From a candidate division TA06 bacterium (lineage in GTDB: Bacteria; Edwardsbacteria; AC1; EtOH8): 64,000 nucleotides of DNA. The stretch lies in the NCBI GenBank assembly GCA_016235665.1, contig JACRJI010000003.1, positions 96,061-160,060 of the forward strand, in the 5' to 3' direction. This document shows, one piece after another, positions 55,067-61,901 of this stretch. The notes beneath the pieces were generated by a model. It was given only the letters and a program-made list of their open reading frames with translations. It did no database searches and was not told where the DNA came from. Numbering within the stretch: the first letter of the stretch is position 1; every line of letters begins with the position of its first letter. The position numbers and the translations under genes were made by a program.

Positions 55067-56086
55067 GTGCATCCGCTTCAAAGAATATCCATGTACTTCC
55101 GCGACAACCGCAAACAGGCCTCCCAGGTCTTTGCCTTTCTGGGATTCGGACTGTATATGCTTGTTTCGTTAGTAATGAGGGGAAGCGGAATTTACGGTGC
55201 CTACTCCTTTTTTTCGGTGGTGCTTCCCCTGCTGGGGCTGACGCTGGGCGTTCTGGTCTTTACTTTGGGGTTTGAGCTGCTGCGGCAGAAAAACCTAATG
55301 GAGAACATCCCCCGCTCCAAGGCCCGCTCTGCCGCCATGGGGCTGGCCGAGGTCCAGGGCAAGGCGGCCCCCTACGTCTGGCTGAAAAGCCCGCTGACCC
55401 TCACCGATTGCCTTTATTACAAATTTCTGGTGGAAAAATACGAACAGGAAGGCAAGAACAGCCGCTGGAAGGTGGTCAACGAAGGCAGTTCCACTCATTT
55501 CTTCTACGTGGAGGACGAGACCGGCAGGATCCTGGTGGATCCGGTGGACGCCGAACTGCACCTGTTCTCGGACTACAAATACACCGGCACCGACATCATC
55601 TCCAGCGGCAAGGCCCGGACCTACAGCACGCCGTCCATCTTCGGCGGCCAGAGGATGCGCTACACCGAATGGTACATAGTCCCCAACGACACCGTTTACG
55701 CCATCGGCACCATCAAAAAGTGGAAGAGCGCCTTCGACGACCACAAGTTCAAAGTGGCTGAGAAGCTGAAGGCCATCAAGGATGACAAGGAACGGCTGAA
55801 GAAGTTCGACCTGGACGGCAACGGCCAAATTGACTGCGACGAATGGGAGATGGCCCGCCAGCAGGCCGAGCAGGACCTTTTAAAGGAACAGCTGGATAAG
55901 CCCCAGCAGCTGGAGGACGACGTGGTGATAAGCCGGGACCCGTCCAACAACATCATGATCATCTCCGACCAGGACGAGCGCCAGGTGATAAAGAATAAAA
56001 CCATACAATCCGGGCTTTCCTTTGTCTCCGGCAGCGGATTGATAATCTGGATGGCCTACTTGCTGCTGAAGAACATCGTTCACTAA
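55067..56086 (+). CDS. GIDE-like membrane protein with EF-hand
   Basis: 339 residues with two N-terminal membrane helices (about 22-42 and 48-72) and one at the C-terminus (about 315-335). The middle domain (about 95-225; LTLTDCLYYKFLVEKYEQEG, VEDETGRILVDPVDAELHLF, TEWYIVPNDTVYAIG) resembles the GIDE-type domain of E3-ligase-like prokaryotic membrane proteins. After it comes one canonical EF-hand loop, DLDGNGQIDCDE, with acidic or Asn residues at 1, 3, 5, 9 and 12. GTG at 55067 and ATG at 55091 are both possible starts; neither has a clear ribosome site. LemA follows 65 bases later, a pairing seen widely. Confidence 0.75.
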   Translation: MHPLQRISMYFRDNRKQASQVFAFLGFGLYMLVSLVMRGSGIYGAYSFFSVVLPLLGLTLGVLVFTLGFELLRQKNLMENIPRSKARSAAMGLAEVQGKAAPYVWLKSPLTLTDCLYYKFLVEKYEQEGKNSRWKVVNEGSSTHFFYVEDETGRILVDPVDAELHLFSDYKYTGTDIISSGKARTYSTPSIFGGQRMRYTEWYIVPNDTVYAIGTIKKWKSAFDDHKFKVAEKLKAIKDDKERLKKFDLDGNGQIDCDEWEMARQQAEQDLLKEQLDKPQQLEDDVVISRDPSNNIMIISDQDERQVIKNKTIQSGLSFVSGSGLIIWMAYLLLKNIVH

Positions 56087-56151
56087 CCGGTCAGCGGATC
56101 AAGCCAGAACCAAAGGCATTTGAAAATATAAAACTTAATAAGGAGACCAAA

Positions 56152-56727
56152 ATGATAGTTGTGTTCCTGCTGCTGGTCATCATCGGACTGCTGCTGGTGG
56201 GAGTCATCGGCTACCTGATCAGCATCTACAACCAGCTGATCCAGGTGAAGGTCAACATCGACAAGGCCTGGGGCAACATCGAGGTGATGGAGAAACAGCG
56301 CTTTGACGAGATCCCCAAGCTGGTCAAGATCTGCGAGGGCTACATGCAGTACGAAAAGGAGACCCTGCAGAAGGTGACCGAGGCCCGCACCAAGTTCATG
56401 GAAGCCAAGACCCCGGCCGGCATGGCCCAGGCCAGCTCGGACATGGCCGGAGCGCTAAAGACCCTGTTCGCGGTGGCCGAGAACTATCCCCAGCTTAAGG
56501 CCGACCAGAACTTCGTCCACCTGCAGGGCCGGGTGACCGCGCTGGAGAACCAGATCGCCGACCGCCGGGAGTTCTACAACGAGTCGGTGGCCATCTTCAA
56601 CACCCGGATCCGCCAGTTCCCGGATATGATCGTGGCCAACATGATGGGCTACATGGAGCGCGAGATGTACAAGGTGGCCGAGGCCGAGAAGAAGTCACCG
56701 GACATTGCTTTCAACATGCCCAAATAG
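56152..56727 (+). CDS. lemA: LemA family protein
   Basis: 191 residues, an N-terminal signal anchor (IVVFLLLVIIGLLLVGVIGY) followed by a helical domain. LemA hallmarks are YNQLIQVKVNIDKAWGNIEV, the QRFDEIPKLVKICEGYMQYE segment, LKADQNFVHLQGRVTALENQ and FYNESVAIFNTRIRQFPDMI. The cellular role of LemA proteins is not settled; the frequent pairing with GIDE-like proteins suggests a shared envelope function. RBS AAGGAGA. A strong hairpin lies downstream. Confidence 0.93.
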   Translation: MIVVFLLLVIIGLLLVGVIGYLISIYNQLIQVKVNIDKAWGNIEVMEKQRFDEIPKLVKICEGYMQYEKETLQKVTEARTKFMEAKTPAGMAQASSDMAGALKTLFAVAENYPQLKADQNFVHLQGRVTALENQIADRREFYNESVAIFNTRIRQFPDMIVANMMGYMEREMYKVAEAEKKSPDIAFNMPK

Positions 56728-56789
56728 CTTGACACCGGGCACAGCACTGTTATATAATTAAAGTTGGTCATGCAATAAGGTTTTGTAAA

Positions 56790-56826
56790 AAGCCACCCAG
56801 ACCGGAGCTTCCGGTGTGGGTGGCTT
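56790..56826 (+). terminator. Hairpin terminator after lemA
   Basis: AAGCCACCCA (56790-56799) pairs with TGGGTGGCTT (56817-56826), and inner ACCGGA pairs with TCCGGT. The T tail is weak, so efficiency is uncertain. Confidence 0.6.
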
Positions 56827-56840
56827 CGTTTATTTACAGC

Positions 56841-56888
56841 CACAGAGGCACAGAGGCACAGAGGCACAGAGGCACAGAGACACAGAGG
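56841..56888. repeat. Tandem 8-base repeat (six units)
   Basis: Six head-to-tail CACAGAGG units, the fifth with one change (CACAGAGA). The sequence relates to the scattered CCACCAAGACACAAAG-type motif at 15905, 63427 and 63500. Confidence 0.9.
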
Positions 56889-56988
56889 AATAAAACACTT
56901 CGCGTTCACTTCGGCATTACATTTCTGTATACTTAGTGTGGCGCTCAGTGCATGCTTAGTGTCTTCGCGGTTTAAAAATAAGGTATTT

Positions 56989-57582
56989 ATGAAAAACACT
57001 AAAACAGTCCTGCTGGTGATAGATTGCCAGAAATATTTCTTCGACCCGGCCTCACCGGCCTACCTGCCTGCATCCAAGAGACTACTGCCACGGGTGAAAA
57101 AGCTGGTCACTTTGGCGCAGGTCCGTAAATGGCCGGTGGTCTTCACCATCCATGGGCCGTCGTACAGTCCCGGGAACCTGATGCTTGCCAAATGGCGCCA
57201 TTTGCCCAAGGGTAAACAATGTGAGCTTCAACAAGACTTGAACGTTCCGGGCAAGGCAAAGATCATTCACAAGCAGCATTACTCGGCCTTCATTGGAACG
57301 GGGCTGGAAAAATATCTGAAAAAGCGGGGTATTGGCCGGGTGGTGCTTTGCGGAGCTATGACCCATCTTTGCGTGGATACCACCGCTCGGCACGCCTTTA
57401 TGCTGGGGTTCCAGCCTGTGATCGTCAGGGATGCCTGCTGCTCCAAAAGTCCGGCCCTGCACCGGGCGGCCCTGCTGGCGCTGGGACACGGCTTTGCGGA
57501 AGTTGTGAGTACAAGAGAAATAACCGGGAATTTCTTGTCCGCAGACGTTGTGCTGAGTGAGTCGAAGCATTACGCAGATTAA
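56989..57582 (+). CDS. Isochorismatase-family cysteine hydrolase
   Basis: 197 residues from the ATG at 56989, preceded by AAGG; a longer frame upstream lacks family resemblance. The catalytic triad is visible: Asp in LLVIDCQKYFF, Lys in IIHKQHYSAF, and Cys in CGAMTHLCVDTTARHAF. Members hydrolyse amides such as nicotinamide or isochorismate and others; the specificity is not readable. It is followed by a palindrome and then the FAD oxidoreductase gene in the same direction. Confidence 0.9.
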   Translation: MKNTKTVLLVIDCQKYFFDPASPAYLPASKRLLPRVKKLVTLAQVRKWPVVFTIHGPSYSPGNLMLAKWRHLPKGKQCELQQDLNVPGKAKIIHKQHYSAFIGTGLEKYLKKRGIGRVVLCGAMTHLCVDTTARHAFMLGFQPVIVRDACCSKSPALHRAALLALGHGFAEVVSTREITGNFLSADVVLSESKHYAD

Positions 57583-57631
57583 CAAAGATAATTCATACTA
57601 TTTATTATCCCTATTTTAAGGTAACTGGCCG

Positions 57632-57711
57632 AACTCATCCCCTGCCATCCCCTTCTCTTTCGTTCATGTTGGCCATCTGCCGGCCAAGAGAAGGGGACAT
57701 GGGGTTGAGTT
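57632..57711. repeat. Long palindromic intergenic element
   Basis: AACTCATCCCC (57632-57642) pairs with GGGGTTGAGTT (57701-57711), and CCCCTTCTCTT pairs with AAGAGAAGGGG nearer the centre; GGCCATCTGCCGGCC lies inside. It occupies the gap before the FAD oxidoreductase gene. Confidence 0.75.
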
Positions 57712-57733
57712 GGTATGAACTGTGAACAATATC

Positions 57734-58657
57734 ATGAAACCATACGACCTCATAATCATCGGCGGGGGGCCGGCCGGGATCGGCGCGGCCCTGCAGGCCG
57801 GGCGCGAGGGGCGCAAAGTACTGTTGGCCGAAAAGGACATTTTGGGCGGCCGGCTTAACCATGCCTTTTGGGTAAAGAACTTTCCTCTGGCCGGGCCGGA
57901 AGGAAGTTCCGGGAAAACAATCGTCCGTGGACTGGTGAAACAGTTGAAGAGCCTTGATATTGGCACGATCCAAGGCACTTGTCAGGCTATAGACCATAAA
58001 GGCGTATGTTTTGTCTCTTTGATAAACGACCACTTGTACAATTCCCGGTCGGTGGTCATGGCCGGGGGGCTGGAGCCCAAGAAGCTCCTCGTCCCCGGCG
58101 CTGGGAAAGCCTTTGAACAGAAACGCTTGGTTTACTACTGGGACGATATTCCTGGGCAACTGAAAGACAAGAGTATAGCAGTCATCGGCGGCGGGGAAGT
58201 GGCTCTGGATCAGGCCTGTAGTCTGGCAGCCAAGGGGGCCAAGGCTACGGTGCTGGTTAGGGGCGATAAAGTGAAAGCCTATCCCGGTTTGATCAAAATG
58301 GCGGAAGGCCTGGGGGTGAAGATAAAATACGGTTCCATAATTGACAGGATCTCTTTGAACGGGCAGGAGCTGGTTCTCCATGGTTCAGAAAACAGGAACA
58401 TTAAATGCGATCGGGCCGTGGTGGCCATAGGTTCATCTGTACCAGGGACAATTATCTATAGTCAAGCAAAAAAGCTCTTGAACAAAGGGCTGTATCTGGC
58501 CGGGGATCTGGCAAACAAGGATCACAAGCAAGCGGCCATTGCTTTTGGCAGCGGGGTACAAGCTGCCATGCTGGCTGACCTCACCCTTTATCCCTCTCCT
58601 AATACTTCGACCGGCTCAGCAACATTAGGAGAGGGAAGGGTCAAAAGGAGCAAATGA
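57734..58657 (+). CDS. FAD/NAD(P)-dependent oxidoreductase, thioredoxin-reductase-like without CxxC
   Basis: 307 residues from the ATG at 57734 (a GTG four codons upstream is also open). It has the two-nucleotide-domain fold: FAD motif IIGGGPAGIGAALQAGREG at the start, NAD(P) motif VIGGGEVALDQACSLAAKGA near 150, and the terminal FAD motif YLAGDLANKD plus FGSGVQAAM. The redox CxxC of thioredoxin reductase is absent, so electrons must leave by another path. The last 20 or so codons are contributed by a palindromic repeat (58576-58642) and are probably not part of the original protein. Its stop overlaps the ATG of the radical SAM gene by 4 bases (ATGA), implying coupled translation. Confidence 0.85.
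   Translation: MKPYDLIIIGGGPAGIGAALQAGREGRKVLLAEKDILGGRLNHAFWVKNFPLAGPEGSSGKTIVRGLVKQLKSLDIGTIQGTCQAIDHKGVCFVSLINDHLYNSRSVVMAGGLEPKKLLVPGAGKAFEQKRLVYYWDDIPGQLKDKSIAVIGGGEVALDQACSLAAKGAKATVLVRGDKVKAYPGLIKMAEGLGVKIKYGSIIDRISLNGQELVLHGSENRNIKCDRAVVAIGSSVPGTIIYSQAKKLLNKGLYLAGDLANKDHKQAAIAFGSGVQAAMLADLTLYPSPNTSTGSATLGEGRVKRSK
58576..58642 (+). repeat. Palindromic element forming the 3' end of the FAD oxidoreductase gene
   Basis: TGACCTCACCCTTTATCCCT...CCTAAT on the left pairs with ATTAGGAGAGGGAAGGGTCA on the right around ACTTCGACCGGCTCAGCAAC. It is read in frame as the terminal residues PSPNTSTGSATLGEGRVK. The ribosome binding site of the next gene (AAAGGAG) lies right behind it. Confidence 0.8.
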
Positions 58658-59556
58658 ACATCCTTCAAGTGAACGGCAAACCTGAACTGGCCCGGGTCTA
58701 CATAGCCAGCCTTCGCAATGATCAGAAATACCTGGTGGAGTTCGTGGATGCCTGTTCCCCGGTCCTGGGCGACAGGCTGAAGAAGTGGGTGATCATCGTT
58801 TCCACCCAGCTGGGCTGTCCGGTGAACTGCGTGATGTGCGACGCCGGAGGCGGGTTCAGGGGCAACTTGAGTTCAGATGAAATGCTGGGGCAGGTCAAAA
58901 CAGTAGTGGCCGAGAACGGGCTGGATCCCAACTCCTGCGCCAAGTTCAAGGTCCAGTTCGCCAGGATGGGCGAGCCGGCCCTAAATTCCCAGGTGATCAC
59001 AGCGCTCCGCGAACTTTCCGCCCTGTATCCCGGAGTGATCCCCTGCATCGCCACCATCGGGCCCAAGGATTCCAGCCGCTGGTTCAGCGAACTGCTGATA
59101 GTGCGGGACCTGTTCCGGGATTTCCAACTGCAGTTCTCGATAAACTCTACCGATGAGGCTTTGCGCAATGTGATCATGCCTTATCCCAAGATGTTATTGA
59201 GCCAACTGGCAGATTACGGCCAGGCTTTTTACCGGCCGGGCCAGCGCAAGGCGGTGCTGAACTTTGCCCTGCAGCCCGATTGGCCGCTGGATGCGGTGGA
59301 ACTGAGGAGGAAATTCGACCCAAAATATTTTGCGGTCAAGCTGACACCCACCAACCCCACCGCGACCGGCAGGGAGAATGGTCTGGATCTGAACGAGGAC
59401 TTGGGCTCGATAAACGGCAAGATGGAGGAAAAGGCCCGGGACTTGGAACGGCAGGGGTTTTTGGTGATCAGATCCATCGGCGAGCTGGAGGAGAACAGGA
59501 TAGGAAGCAACTGCGGCCAGGCGGTAAGAAGTTTTGTGGACTGCATGGCTGTATAG
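58654..59556 (+). CDS. RlmN-like radical SAM protein
   Basis: 300 residues. The radical SAM cluster motif is CX3CX2C (C55, C59, C62 in CPVNCVMC), preceded by VSTQLG as in RlmN, with RMGEPALNSQ matching the RlmN GEP motif and a C-terminal GSNCGQAVR like the methyl-carrying Cys region of RlmN. The family makes C2-methyladenosine in 23S rRNA and tRNA. However, the Cys that in RlmN lies seven residues before the first cluster Cys is an Ile here (residue 48), and the chain is shorter. So it may not be a standard RNA methyltransferase. It is translationally coupled to the FAD oxidoreductase, a possible electron donor. Confidence 0.85.
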   Translation: MNILQVNGKPELARVYIASLRNDQKYLVEFVDACSPVLGDRLKKWVIIVSTQLGCPVNCVMCDAGGGFRGNLSSDEMLGQVKTVVAENGLDPNSCAKFKVQFARMGEPALNSQVITALRELSALYPGVIPCIATIGPKDSSRWFSELLIVRDLFRDFQLQFSINSTDEALRNVIMPYPKMLLSQLADYGQAFYRPGQRKAVLNFALQPDWPLDAVELRRKFDPKYFAVKLTPTNPTATGRENGLDLNEDLGSINGKMEEKARDLERQGFLVIRSIGELEENRIGSNCGQAVRSFVDCMAV

Positions 59557-59559
59557 CAA

Positions 59560-59588
59560 GAAGCCCCCCGCCTTTGGCGGGGGGCTTC
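59560..59588 (+). terminator. GC-rich hairpin after the radical SAM gene
   Basis: GAAGCCCCCCGCC (59560-59572) pairs perfectly with GGCGGGGGGCTTC (59576-59588) around TTT. No T tail follows, but it lies immediately after the stop codon. Confidence 0.65.
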
Positions 59589-59594
59589 ACTCAG

Positions 59595-59622
59595 CTAGCG
59601 ATAGCCTAAAGGCTATCGCTAG
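59595..59622. repeat. Perfect 12-base inverted repeat
   Basis: CTAGCGATAGCC (59595-59606) and GGCTATCGCTAG (59611-59622) with a TAAA loop; directly behind the preceding hairpin. Confidence 0.85.
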
Positions 59623-59663
59623 ATATCATCAAGGTTTCTAACGAAACCTACCCAAAGTATCAA

Positions 59664-59870
59664 CCCCGTTGTCGCGTTAAGAACCATCAGTGAGCATCGC
59701 AGTTGACGGCGGTTAAAAGCTTGTCTGCGCCTGTTTGAGGGATTGGCAAAAGCCCGAGTTCAGACAAGCCCGCCGTCAGCGAGAAGCGCAACGCCCGGAT
59801 GGTTCTTTGCGACGAGCTTTTTTCTTTTTGGTTCTTTTTCTTAGTTGGCGGTACAAAAAAGAAAAAGAAC
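59664..59870 (-). repeat. Modular hairpin-rich interspersed element, copy 3 (inverted, short)
   Basis: Minus-strand copy lacking the middle module. It has the GTTCTTTTTC...GAAAAAGAAC arms around TTTTTTGTACCGCCAACTAA, then passes directly to CGTTGCGCTTCTCGCTGACG, the GCTTGTCTG...CAGACAAGC arms and TTAACGCGACAACGGGG. Compared with copy 1 the outer arms are intact and the inner hairpin is worn. Confidence 0.85.
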
Positions 59871-59919
59871 ATAGATAAAACAATATCTATTCATTTAGGA
59901 AACTTGAAAATCCATTGGC

Positions 59920-60489
59920 TCAAAACCCGCTGCGCAGCACTTCTTTCAGCAGTCCCTTTTTGCCCACCCCGTATATCGCGCAGCCTTGGGCCCGGCCCTC
60001 GCTGACATCCATGGGCACGTATATTATCTGTCCGGGTTTAAAGGCTTTCCAGTCCGGGGGCTCGATCTCGGATTCGCCCACTGCCGGATCCCTTTGGTCA
60101 AATGGGTTGTGTAACTGCCGGAGGACGGAGTAGATGTATTCCATGCCGGGTTCATCCATCTTGGAGCTTTCCAAGTCAAGGCTGGCCGGGTAGCTGTCGT
60201 ATTCCACCGCCATCTGGTCCAGGGCCACCCGCAGCTGCCGCATGTTGCTCTTGACGACGGACTCCCGGGCCAGGTTAACCTGCATGTTGTACAGCCGGTA
60301 TTGGGGAATGATGATGAAGAGGCTGCTGATGGCCAGGGCCGCGATGATCAGCAGACAGCCCAGGCCCTGCCCCGGCCGGTAGAACTGCTGCCAGAGGCTT
60401 TTTTTGTTAAGCTCGGGCAAAAGGCCGGTGCATTGGGTGCAGCGCTTGGCTGCGGGGTTGTTTAGGGTGCCGCAGTGCGGGCAGTACAT
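59920..60489 (-). CDS. Zinc-ribbon membrane protein with pseudopilin-like C-terminal region
   Basis: 189 residues. The N-terminus is a zinc ribbon (MYCPHCGTLN...CTQC, residues 3-20), then one membrane segment (GCLLIIAALAISSLFIIIPQ). Behind that is a stretch resembling the mature part of type II secretion major pseudopilins (ARESVVKSNMRQLRVALDQM, then EYDSYPASLDL and a late GCAIYGVGKKG). The combination of cytosolic ribbon and pilin-like domain is unusual and the role is unknown. Next upstream in the same direction is a lipoprotein gene, 22 bases away. Confidence 0.75.
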   Translation of the reverse strand: MYCPHCGTLNNPAAKRCTQCTGLLPELNKKSLWQQFYRPGQGLGCLLIIAALAISSLFIIIPQYRLYNMQVNLARESVVKSNMRQLRVALDQMAVEYDSYPASLDLESSKMDEPGMEYIYSVLRQLHNPFDQRDPAVGESEIEPPDWKAFKPGQIIYVPMDVSEGRAQGCAIYGVGKKGLLKEVLRSGF

Positions 60490-60511
60490 AGAAACTGATT
60501 GAACGAATATG

Positions 60512-61168
60512 TTATTGAGGGTTCTTAATTTTACGATCCCGTTTATAGGGGAAACTAGAAGAAATGTCTGAAATCAGAGATTTTGCCAATCCCTCCGAAG
60601 AACTTCCAATACTGCCAGATAGCTTATGCTCATAGTTCCATAACAAAGTTCCTGCCCCGGCGTCGTGTATGCTAACGGTCACATTGACCTCATTGGTAGG
60701 CCCCCAAGCCCCGAAAATAACCCCCATCGCTACTGCGGCTCCTGTGGACATCGGTTTGGACCGGCGAACATGACCAGTAATAATGGCATCGACGTTCAAT
60801 ATTTCTCGCAATTTTTGAGGTGTGTAAAAAGATAAAGAATCATACTTTATGCTTGCGTCATTGAGAAGAGCATTGGTTTGTGTAACGTCCTGAAAGGTCA
60901 CAGTAAATTTGTTTTTTGCCTCACGTTCAAGGAATTTGATGTACATCTGTTGTTGGAGCGAATAGGCCTCCTCTTTTTGGATTGAAGCAATCGTTTCGGT
61001 TGTCATGTCTTTGGGGAGTTTGGAAGGATCGTAGCTAACCTTAAACGGCATTATGGCAACGGTCTTATGGGCCTGATAGTAAACATCAAAATCTGGTGCG
61101 GTATATATGCTGGCGCAACCAGTTAAAAGAAGGGCTGGAATAACAAACAGAAGAGTAAAACGTTTCAT
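60512..61168 (-). CDS. Lipoprotein, GNA1162/CsgG-like periplasmic domain
   Basis: 218 residues. Lipobox LLLTGC (Cys 18). The mature part (VAIMPFKVSYDPSKLPKDMT, VDAIITGHVRRSK, GTLLWNYEHKLSGS) has the alternating pattern of the CsgG/GNA1162/TolB-N-like lipoproteins that sit in the periplasm, often in envelope assembly; the family is only suggested. Compared with neighbours its codon use is somewhat AT-richer. RBS AAGGAG precedes the ATG. Confidence 0.7.
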   Translation of the reverse strand: MKRFTLLFVIPALLLTGCASIYTAPDFDVYYQAHKTVAIMPFKVSYDPSKLPKDMTTETIASIQKEEAYSLQQQMYIKFLEREAKNKFTVTFQDVTQTNALLNDASIKYDSLSFYTPQKLREILNVDAIITGHVRRSKPMSTGAAVAMGVIFGAWGPTNEVNVTVSIHDAGAGTLLWNYEHKLSGSIGSSSEGLAKSLISDISSSFPYKRDRKIKNPQ

Positions 61169-61189
61169 TTTGAAACTCCTTAAATATTG

Positions 61190-61220
61190 AAAAATAAAAC
61201 CCCCGCAACTGCGGGGGTTT
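61190..61220 (-). terminator. Rho-independent terminator of the response regulator gene
   Basis: AAACCCCCGCA (61197-61207) pairs with TGCGGGGGTTT (61210-61220); on the minus strand TTTATTTT follows. It overlaps the end of the response regulator gene. Confidence 0.8.
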
Positions 61221-61858
61221 TAAACATGCTCGGCGGTGAATTTTCCCTGGGTCCAGGAAAGCAGATTTCCCAGCGCAGCCTCGTCGTTGCTCCCGTCCAG
61301 GTTCCAGGCGCTTATCCGGGAGTCGTTTATCTCCAGCAGGCCACGGTGCCCGTCGCCGGAGTCCATCTCCACGTAGCCGCTCCAGTTGCCGATGAAGAAC
61401 ATGTCCAATAAACTGAAGACCGAGATAATGGACAGGTCGCCGGTGAACTTCTTGGCCTTCTGGGCAAAAAGGCTCTTGGCCTGCTCGGCCAGCTTCAGCC
61501 GCATGTCTATGGCCTTGATCAGGTCCTGGCGGCTGCAGGGCTTGGTGATGTACTTGGAGGCGCCCAGCAGATAGCCCTGGATGCGGTTCTCCATGCCGGT
61601 CTTGGCGGTCAGGAAAATGAACGGAGTGCCCCGCATGCCGGGAATTTCCTTGACCTTCTGGCATAGCTCGTACCCATCCATCCTGGGCATCATGATGTCC
61701 GAGAGGATCAGATCAGGAGTGTTCTGCTTGGCCAGTTCAAAGGCCTCGGCGCCGTCGTTGGCGGTAAAGACCTCGTAACCGTTCTTCTTAAGCTCGAACT
61801 CCATTATTTTGACGATGTTGACCTCGTCATCGGCCACTAAAATTTTGTATCCCGGCAT
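61220..61858 (-). CDS. Response regulator with REC domain and PATAN/DUF4388 domain
   Basis: 212 residues from the ATG at 61858. The receiver domain is complete: acidic pocket in ILVADDE, phosphoacceptor Asp54 in ILSDIMMPRMDGYE, Thr in FLTAKTG and Lys106 in YITKPCSR. The C-terminal part (FTGDLSIISVFSLLDMFFIG, GLLEINDSRISAWNLDGSND, ALGNLLSWTQGKFTAEH) is the PATAN/DUF4388 domain found in signalling proteins of delta-proteobacteria, cyanobacteria and relatives. No DNA-binding domain is present. An in-frame ACG/ATG region upstream is inside the promoter, so the shorter start is chosen. No histidine kinase is nearby. Confidence 0.88.
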   Translation of the reverse strand: MPGYKILVADDEVNIVKIMEFELKKNGYEVFTANDGAEAFELAKQNTPDLILSDIMMPRMDGYELCQKVKEIPGMRGTPFIFLTAKTGMENRIQGYLLGASKYITKPCSRQDLIKAIDMRLKLAEQAKSLFAQKAKKFTGDLSIISVFSLLDMFFIGNWSGYVEMDSGDGHRGLLEINDSRISAWNLDGSNDEAALGNLLSWTQGKFTAEHV

Positions 61859-61864
61859 GCGATT

Positions 61865-61894
61865 AGTATAAGCTAAACGCTGTATTGATGTCAA
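61865..61894 (-). promoter_or_regulatory. Promoter of the response regulator, leaderless
   Basis: On the minus strand TTGACA (61894-61889), an 18-base spacer and TATACT (61870-61865); the ATG at 61858 is 6 bases beyond the -10 box. Confidence 0.65.
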
Positions 61895-61901
61895 TACCTT
61901 T

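Larger units (their letters stand above)
59557..59919. other. Gene-free stretch with two hairpins and repeat copy 3
   Basis: Contains the hairpins at 59560-59588 and 59595-59622 and the inverted third copy of the interspersed element at 59664-59870. No reading frame here looks genuine. Confidence 0.65.

Noticed and set aside
56841..56888. CRISPR-like short array
   Set aside because: Units are only 8 bases and contiguous without spacers, and there are no cas genes. It is a simple tandem repeat.
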